From the NCBI GenBank assembly GCA_037039925.1, contig JAXRKP010000586.1, forward strand, positions 105,001-169,000: a stretch of 64,000 nucleotides of DNA, written 5' to 3'. This document shows, piece by piece, positions 58,300-64,000 of the stretch. Made by a program: the position numbers and the translations under genes. Numbering within the stretch: the stretch's first letter is position 1; each line of letters starts with the position of its first letter. Below the pieces are notes generated by a model, which did no database searches, was not told the DNA's origin, and worked only from the letters and a program-made list of their open reading frames with translations. The DNA is from Doris montereyensis (taxonomy: Eukaryota > Mollusca > Gastropoda > Nudibranchia > Dorididae).

Positions 58300-59250
58300 A
58301 GCTACAGGGGACATTAGATCCGAGAGTTAGCTTAGATCTCTCAGTATTCTAGATCTAAGTTAGCTCACCTACCCGGCACTGGTCTACGAGGAGTAAAAGT
58401 GTAGTATAGTTATTTAGTAGATCTAGATCTCAGATAAGATCACAGATGTCTAAATTTCTTGCCTTCAAATATGGATAGCTAGAGCTAGATCTAGATCTAG
58501 GTTTTATAAATCGTATCTCTAGATTTAGTGGATGATGCAATTGTCCAAGATTCACAGAAACGGGCTTAATGGCTGAGGCAACCCAAAGGCAATGTTATGG
58601 TCCACTGATATATATCCGTATCGTTGACATGGAATAACAATTATCAGGAAAATTGCCTATCCACGACATGAGAATAAACGGAACATGTGGAGTATCGAAA
58701 TATCTATAAACATTTAGACGATACTTCTGACAAGCCTTCTTCGAAAAAAGGCTAATAGATCAATTAGCTTTGATATTTGCTCTGATGGTTTTTTTGTGCT
58801 TGATAATTTGAATGAACGATTTACCTAAGTCTAGAAAGTTACTTTGTCTTACTCTGAAATATCTTCAGGGAAGCAATAAATAAAATGGAAAGATGAAAAT
58901 AAGAAGCTCTATTACATATAGTATCGTATTAAACGTGCGAATACAAACTACAACACGACGCATGATGAAATATAAAAAATGTTCTAAATTTTCATCAATA
59001 TCCTCATCTTTCAAAATGTTGCATAATATGTTTAAAAGCATCTTATTAAAGAATAGGTTTTCCACAGAGAAATTAACATTTTTCTTAACTGACCAATCTT
59101 TTCTTTCAAAGATCAAGAATGCAGGAAGAAGTGGAAAAATCTGAGAGACACATTTCGACGAAAAGTGCATTTTGGCAAAAGAAGAGCACAAAAAGTGGGC
59201 AAGCAACTTAAAAAGCAACTAAATTGATTTCTATTTTTTGAGTCGCTGAC
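58300..59250. other. AT-rich upstream sequence with AGATCT clusters
   Basis: 58,300-58,510 is rich in AGATCT/CTAGATCT motifs. 58,510-59,250 shows no gene or known repeat. Confidence 0.4.
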
Positions 59251-59289
59251 ATTTTTGATTCACGCCCCAACCTGTGTAACTCTCTTTTC

Positions 59290-59445
59290 TCTCATCATAC
59301 CTTCTCCTTCTCCTTGTCATCCTTCTCCTCTTTCTCCTGTCCCCTCTATCTCGTCCTCCCCTTCTCCTTCTCCTCTTCTTCTTCTTCTTCTTCTTCTTCT
59401 TCTTCTTCTTCTTCTTCTTCTTCTTCTTCTTCTTCCTTTTTTCTT
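59290..59445. repeat. Pyrimidine tract ending in (CTT)n
   Basis: Imperfect CCTTCTCC repeats followed by about 24 TCT units (59,370-59,436). Frames reading poly-Leu, poly-Ser or poly-Arg are artefacts. Confidence 0.95.
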
Positions 59446-59454
59446 CTTTGTTGT

Positions 59455-59555
59455 ATGTTCAAAAAGCATTTGGAAGTCCAAAAGGCACAAAACTTGCAAT
59501 ATTACAATCTCAATTGAACTTGTGTGATTTTATTGGATTGAATTGACAATGGAAT
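59455..59555 (-). mobile_element. Possible retroposon 3' end
   Basis: Minus strand has CAATTCAATCCAATAAAATC, similar to the tail at 44,815-44,845. Short and uncertain. Confidence 0.3.
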
Positions 59556-59581
59556 TATGTGCGCTCCTCACACACGCTCCT

Positions 59582-59609
59582 ACACACACACACACACACA
59601 CACACACAT
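59582..59609. repeat. (CA)n microsatellite
   Basis: Short CA run. Confidence 0.95.
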
Positions 59610-59777
59610 ACGTGCGTATCTTTGTACTTGGCGATATTTATAGACGTGCGTTTGTTTTTTCTTTCTTTTTTCCTTTCCAGAACAGATACAAACGTCCCCA
59701 ACAACAGTCAGACAGAGGGTTCATTCAAAGACTGACGAGGACGGACTTATTGAGCACGGTTTCTGGTGACAGGAGAG

Positions 59778-60613
59778 TTAATGCAGCGTTCCTCGTTGCA
59801 CTATACTGAGTTGATAGTCCAAACGGCCCTCTTTAACAAAGTAATCCATGATGGTGTTCCTGACTGCCATAACATCCTCTGCGCCATCGTGTTCAATGTG
59901 TTGAAAAGCCTGCATGGCGTGAGCTTCATAATTCATCTTCTTCAGGTTCAGAATTGTTGACTTCAGGCTGAACAAGATTGTGTAAAATACAAGTGGTTTT
60001 CACAATGTTATTAACAACTTCTGGCTGAACATGTGTTTCTGTGTAAAAGATTCTGAAGCGATTAGCAAGTATTCCAAATGCGGTTTCAACCATCCGTCTT
60101 GCCCAACTCAAGCGATAGTTAAATTCCCGCTGGTTCAATGTATAGTTGCGCCAGAGATAGTCTAGCCTCTCTGGTTGCGCCCAGGAAAGAGGCGTAGTAA
60201 ATGCCTCTGAAGAGGAAAAAGCCTCGTCCGCAACCATGACATATAGAACAGATTCATTTCTTCTAGGCATAGGCTCATCCGGTGAAAAGTTGAATGTGTT
60301 TGCACCAACAGCCCGTAAAATACAGGGACCCAGAGTTCTTTGGGGCCTGCATTCTGATGCTTTTTTATAAATGGAGCCCAAACAATTGAAACTGCCACTT
60401 TTGTTCAAAGTCTCGAGCTATTAGTCTCCATTTTTCAGGCGTTGATGGCGACATGACGTAAACATTCGCCATGATAGCCCAGATGGCTCTACTGACGTCT
60501 TGGACGATTTCGCATACCATCATAGCCGAGGCGAGCTTACTAGTAAGCTCGCCTCGATCCTGCTACCCGATACTGCAAATGCCGAAGTGGTAGATTCTCC
60601 AGTGACTAGAAAT
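59778..60613 (-). pseudogene. PIF/Harbinger transposase, middle and C-terminal part
   Basis: DDE-type transposase of the PIF/Harbinger (HARBI1-like) family, which cuts and pastes DNA elements. A 3' splice site-like ATCACAG precedes 60,613. Then FLVTGESTTSAFAVSGSRI (family: LRFLATGES...RVG.STI), VCEIVQDVSRAIWAIMANVY, STPEKWRLIARDFEQKWQF, NCLGSIYKK (family: CLGAIDGKH), VMVADEAF (family: GD.AF), FNYRLSWARRMVETAFGILA and NIVKTTCILHN, then in another frame AVRNTIMDYFVKEG. The first catalytic Asp reads Tyr, about 50 residues between SLYF and PMPRR are missing, and there are at least four frame changes. So it is inactive, or badly sequenced in part. A 30-bp palindrome sits at 60,527-60,556. Confidence 0.9.
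60527..60556. repeat. Perfect 30-bp palindrome
   Basis: CGAGGCGAGCTTACT followed by its exact reverse complement, centred between 60,541 and 60,542. It falls between SGSRI and VCEIVQDV of the transposase, where family members have only about three residues. Confidence 0.95.
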
Positions 60614-63275
60614 CTGTGATAATGAATGTAAATGTTGTCAGAAACATAAGAAGGAAACTATGAATGTTTTATTGAGAACATTCTAAGCACACAGATTATG
60701 ATACGTACCATATAATTTTTATGATTAAATTTTTATTATATTTATTGTCGAGGAGTGAGAGTAAGGGGGAAGAGAAAGTGGAACGTGAGTCGGTCTTTGC
60801 GAACGTCAGACGCATTCCATCTTCATATCTCCTTGGGGTTTTTTTTGTGTGGAATACTAGGAGAGGTTATCTTCTCGCTTCACCCTAATTGGCCTTGACG
60901 TGGGTGGGTGGGGAGGGGGTGTCTAAGATTTATTGCAGTAGTGACAGATCAAGCGGCAGGGGAAGAGCAGTTGTTTTGTTACGCAACCGAATAGCTTATG
61001 ACCAAGTATGGAGACTAGGCTTCCGTAAGTGCCAATCCCGGATGATGTTTAGACTGTGGGTTTATTGAAACGTCTCCGGAAAGATTGTAGCCAAATATGG
61101 TAGTAGCCAAATATGGGTAAGACTTCCTGAATGATGAAACTGCGAAGAAACATTATTAGTATACATACCCATAGTTTCCACATACTCTTCACTCATCAAT
61201 TAACCCCCGTGAGAGATAGTCAAGCTCGGCTGGCATGTTAAAGATAACGCTGTAGGACACGACGGTCCTTGATTTTTGAGACAGAGTTCTCGCGTAAGTG
61301 GTAAATATTGTAAAAAAACACTACCAAGTGTTTCAAGCCTGAATCTTGAAGGCGGGGACGAGCCCTGCAACTGAACTGCAACTCGTGTTGATAGCCCCAT
61401 TGGGGTAAGTTACTTATTCATTACTTCGTTATCACGGGGAACCTTGACAGAGCGGGTGATGATTTGCTTCTTGTTGGTATATTATAAAGATTGTCTTTAT
61501 TTGATTGATGTGCTGGTTAAAGCTATGCCACTAGTTCATGATACTGAAGTATTTCTTGTACGTTATCCTTATGTTGTTTTACATGATGAGTGATTGTTGT
61601 TTTATTCTTTAACTGTTACAATATTAGCAAAAACTATCATGTTGAACGTAACAGAGACTATTATGATGAATGTACTTCGTACTATTTCATATAACGTAAT
61701 TGATGATTAGTTGTTTAAGTTCACAGAAACTTTACTCTGTTGTATCATATAAGGCGACGTATAGTTCTACGTGCTATATTATTTCATACAATGTCTATAT
61801 ATGTAAGTTGAAAGATAAATTGGGATGTCGTCGTTTGTAATCATCAATGTTGGAACGTGAGACCATAACTGGTAAGCGTGTGGTTATAAACATGTCACTA
61901 GCTCGATTATAATTGAGAGTTTGAAACTCTACAACGGTACCCGTACCCAGTGTCTCCCCCTGGTGACCGGAGTATGTTTTTGAAGACTACACTATTGCTG
62001 TGTGTGTGTTGATGACCTTACTACCGCTTTGTTGTCATCTGCTTGGTTGATGCAATCTGGAGATAACCAGGAATAACCAACGAACATCCAGTGAAGAAGT
62101 GTTTGTTTGTGTGTGTGGTCAAGCCAACGTTACGACCAACACTTAGATCATTTACAAGTCTTTTGTTTTGCTTTTCTTTATAACTTAGTCAAACTGTTTA
62201 TTTCTTTGGGTCAAGGTAAGACCGAACCATTTTGATTTCCTTTATTGGTCTTTTTAATGACCCTTGGAATTCTTTAATTTACTTTTATAACCTTATATTG
62301 ATGCTAATAAATTATATGTTTTATAAATATACAAATTGGACTTTGTAACTCTTTACTTCTTGTTAGTTGCCTGCTTGTGTGAGACATCGTAGATATATCC
62401 TTCAACACCCTTGTATGTCGTGTAGGTAGTGTCAACTTCCCCATGACGTTAATTACTACCCACATTGTGACATTTACTTTACATCCAGATCCTTGCCATC
62501 AACCTCAACGCCATCAGTGGCAAAAAGTCAAGAATAAAGGAGACAACGCACGGGAATCTATGCTACTCAGTACAGACGGGCAACACAGCTCTTCAGTGAG
62601 CAAAAATGAGCAAACAAAACGCATGCAACAAAGTGCTTCTCATGTGTTTTCTGGAAAACTTTGCCACTAGTGTGGATGCGCTACCAGACATTCAGTGTGT
62701 GGTACTGGTAGGACCTACGCATTAGGTGCCCAGATTTTTCATGATGCTGAAAATATTGGCAGAAACACTCAATTTCACCTCACTCCCTTCCAGACAGATT
62801 CTGACCCATACCATTACCAATATCACCAATATTCAAAATTTTTTTAATCAATTATAATAAATTCTTTTATATGAAAATGAGATTGTTGTTTTTTAGTTCG
62901 AAGTGATCATTTTGTTTCCGTCCTTGTTCTTGTTTTTATTAGTTTTTCTTTGGATTTTTTGGTTTGTTTTTTTGTGTGTTCATTTTACATGCTTTTATTT
63001 CATAGCGCTTGGATGTGGAAGTGGAAGAGAGCTTAGACTGGTTGGGCCGGTGTCAGGACAAGATTTCCGTTTGAGACAAAGTCACTGCAGTAGACAACAT
63101 ACTCTTCCTTTGGGTGACAGTCCGTAAAATGTCAGCCGAAATATCATATTGACTGCAGATATTAAAATTAAACCTACAACCACATAAATAAAAAGAACAA
63201 CATAAACAACAACAACAACAATTGAAACAACATTGACCACGGTCCCGAAAAAATATACCAGCAGCACCAAGGGAA
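60614..63275. other. Presumed Harbinger intron or intervening insertion
   Basis: Separates the two transposase parts. Nothing firmly recognised. There is an open plus-strand stretch at 62,443-62,670, followed by a CxxC-like LCH.CGCATRHSVCG reading that I cannot assign, and a donor-like TCAAGGTAAGA at 62,212. A TG-rich stretch lies near 61,998-62,122. Confidence 0.4.
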
Positions 63276-63278
63276 CTG

Positions 63279-63545
63279 TGGCGTCGTAGTCGAGCGGTTA
63301 GGCTGCAGGACTGGAGATCATGAGGTTCCTGGTTCAAAACATAGCTACGCTAGGTCGAGCATTGTGTTTCTTGGGAAAGACGCTTTAAGCACATTTCCTC
63401 ATTCGACCCAGGTGCAAATGGGTACAAGCAGTAGCGTCCGGTCCAGGAGGTGATTATTTTCAGTTTTCCGCTTCACACTATCAAAACCGGGATAAGCTCT
63501 GGCTCTATAGTCTATTTGCCTGAGTGGCCTTGAAGGAACTTTACC
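63279..63545 (+). mobile_element. SINE-A copy, full length
   Basis: Head GTGGCGTCGTAGTCGAGCGG then TTAGGCTGCAGGACTGGAG, box B-like GGTTCAAAAC, body TTGTGTTTCTTGGGAAAGAC and CCCAGGTGCAAATGGGTACA, end GAGTGGCCTTGAAGGAACTT. The most complete copy. Confidence 0.88.
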
Positions 63546-63734
63546 AAATGAACTACAACGACGACAGCAATGATGGTGAGGATGATAAATCAATGACCTT
63601 AATTATGATAATGACAGTGATGGTGTTGATGATATTGGTGTTGTCTGATGGTTTTGTTGCTTTTGGTGGTGGGGATGTTGGTGATGATAGCGGTTGTAAT
63701 GGTAGTGGTAGCGATGAAAAAACATGCAATGTTA
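63546..63734. repeat. GAT/GGT-rich imperfect trinucleotide stretch
   Basis: Degenerate GATGAT and GGTGGT-like runs directly after the SINE-A tail, probably an aged tail microsatellite. Confidence 0.6.
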
Positions 63735-64000
63735 AATAAACCACTCACCTCAAACATAATATAAGCTAATCTTTGTTTTTGTACAAATAACTTCACGACA
63801 AGGACTAGGAAAATACTTTGCATGTGATTTCTTCTTCAATCTGGGACAAATTATTCCAAACTGCTGCTTGGTAACTCGAAAATAGTCTTTGAAGTTGACA
63901 TCATCCAGTTCCAACTTCCATCACCAGATGATGAAAAAGCTTCACATTATTGCCGTCTTCGTCGATACATCTCCCGTATCCAATATCTATGAGTATGACG
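63735..64000 (-). pseudogene. PIF/Harbinger transposase, N-terminal part (runs off the window)
   Basis: Minus strand, across three frames: HRYWIREMYRRRRQ, FHHLVMEV, ELDDVNFKDYFRVTKQQFG and IICPRLKKKSHAKYF, then SPCREVICTK. This follows the HARBI1 N-terminal order (RRFWVHPL...F..LV.EL..D...F..YFRM....F..LL..I). Two frame breaks lie near 63,945 and 63,905. The part downstream of SPCREV is not clearly family-like, so the exon probably ends near 63,790-63,800. It may belong with 59,778-60,613. Confidence 0.8.

Noticed and set aside
61985..62450. LTR or leader of a retrovirus-like element
   Set aside because: A donor-like sequence and TG-rich stretch are present, but I found no paired LTRs, primer-binding site, or gag/pol reading.
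63279..63360. tRNA-Ser or tRNA-Leu gene
   Set aside because: The head is tRNA-like but is joined to the repeated SINE-A body, and the 3' half does not close an acceptor stem.

Overview
The window is nuclear DNA from an animal, most likely a mollusc and probably a gastropod. The evidence is a split gene with GT-AG introns, dense tRNA-derived SINEs, decayed APE-type and L2/CR1-like LINEs, a PIF/Harbinger transposase, and very long micro- and minisatellites. The gastropod placement is an inference from repeat style, not a proven assignment. Nothing bacterial, plasmid-like or CRISPR-like is present, and most long open frames are by-products of tandem repeats whose unit length is a multiple of three.

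Left third (1-19,000): almost entirely repeats. A decayed L2/CR1-like reverse transcriptase tail (about 120-860) runs into an (ATT)n microsatellite. Then come a 48-bp minisatellite (1,795-3,290), a second 48-bp minisatellite (3,820-5,040) that grades into a 56-bp one (to 8,075), a 5'-truncated LINE on the minus strand (8,073-9,763), small LINE and SINE fragments, a duplicated compound trinucleotide block (11,418-12,306), a second and longer copy of the same LINE with two internal deletions (12,307-14,560), and a roughly 4.2-kb array of about 47-bp units (14,660-18,900).

Middle (20,433-57,122, minus strand): one gene, cytosolic leucyl-tRNA synthetase (LARS1). I could place 29 coding exons totalling about 3.47 kb, from a start codon at 57,103-57,105 to a stop at 20,433-20,435. 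Together they cover nearly the whole family length of about 1,175 residues. The HIGH-type motif (exon 2), the editing-domain GTG...D motif (exon 11) and the KMSKS motif (split between exons 18 and 19) are all present. Splice sites are mostly clean, but at least twelve exons carry one- or two-base frame breaks, and one short exon between exons 22 and 23 could not be placed confidently. I read this as a functional gene in an incompletely polished long-read assembly. The introns hold SINEs of at least four families in both orientations, LINE scraps, two candidate MITEs and several minisatellites.

Right end (57,123-64,000): upstream flank of LARS1 with (GA)n, (CTT)n and (CA)n tracts and a hairpin. 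It also carries a broken PIF/Harbinger transposase on the minus strand, in two parts (63,735-64,000 and 59,778-60,613) separated by about 3.1 kb that has a plausible 3' splice site and contains a SINE. A perfect 30-bp palindrome lies inside its coding part. I see no operon-like or novel multi-gene system. The points most worth following are the frame breaks in LARS1, the palindrome, the two MITE candidates and the graded satellites.
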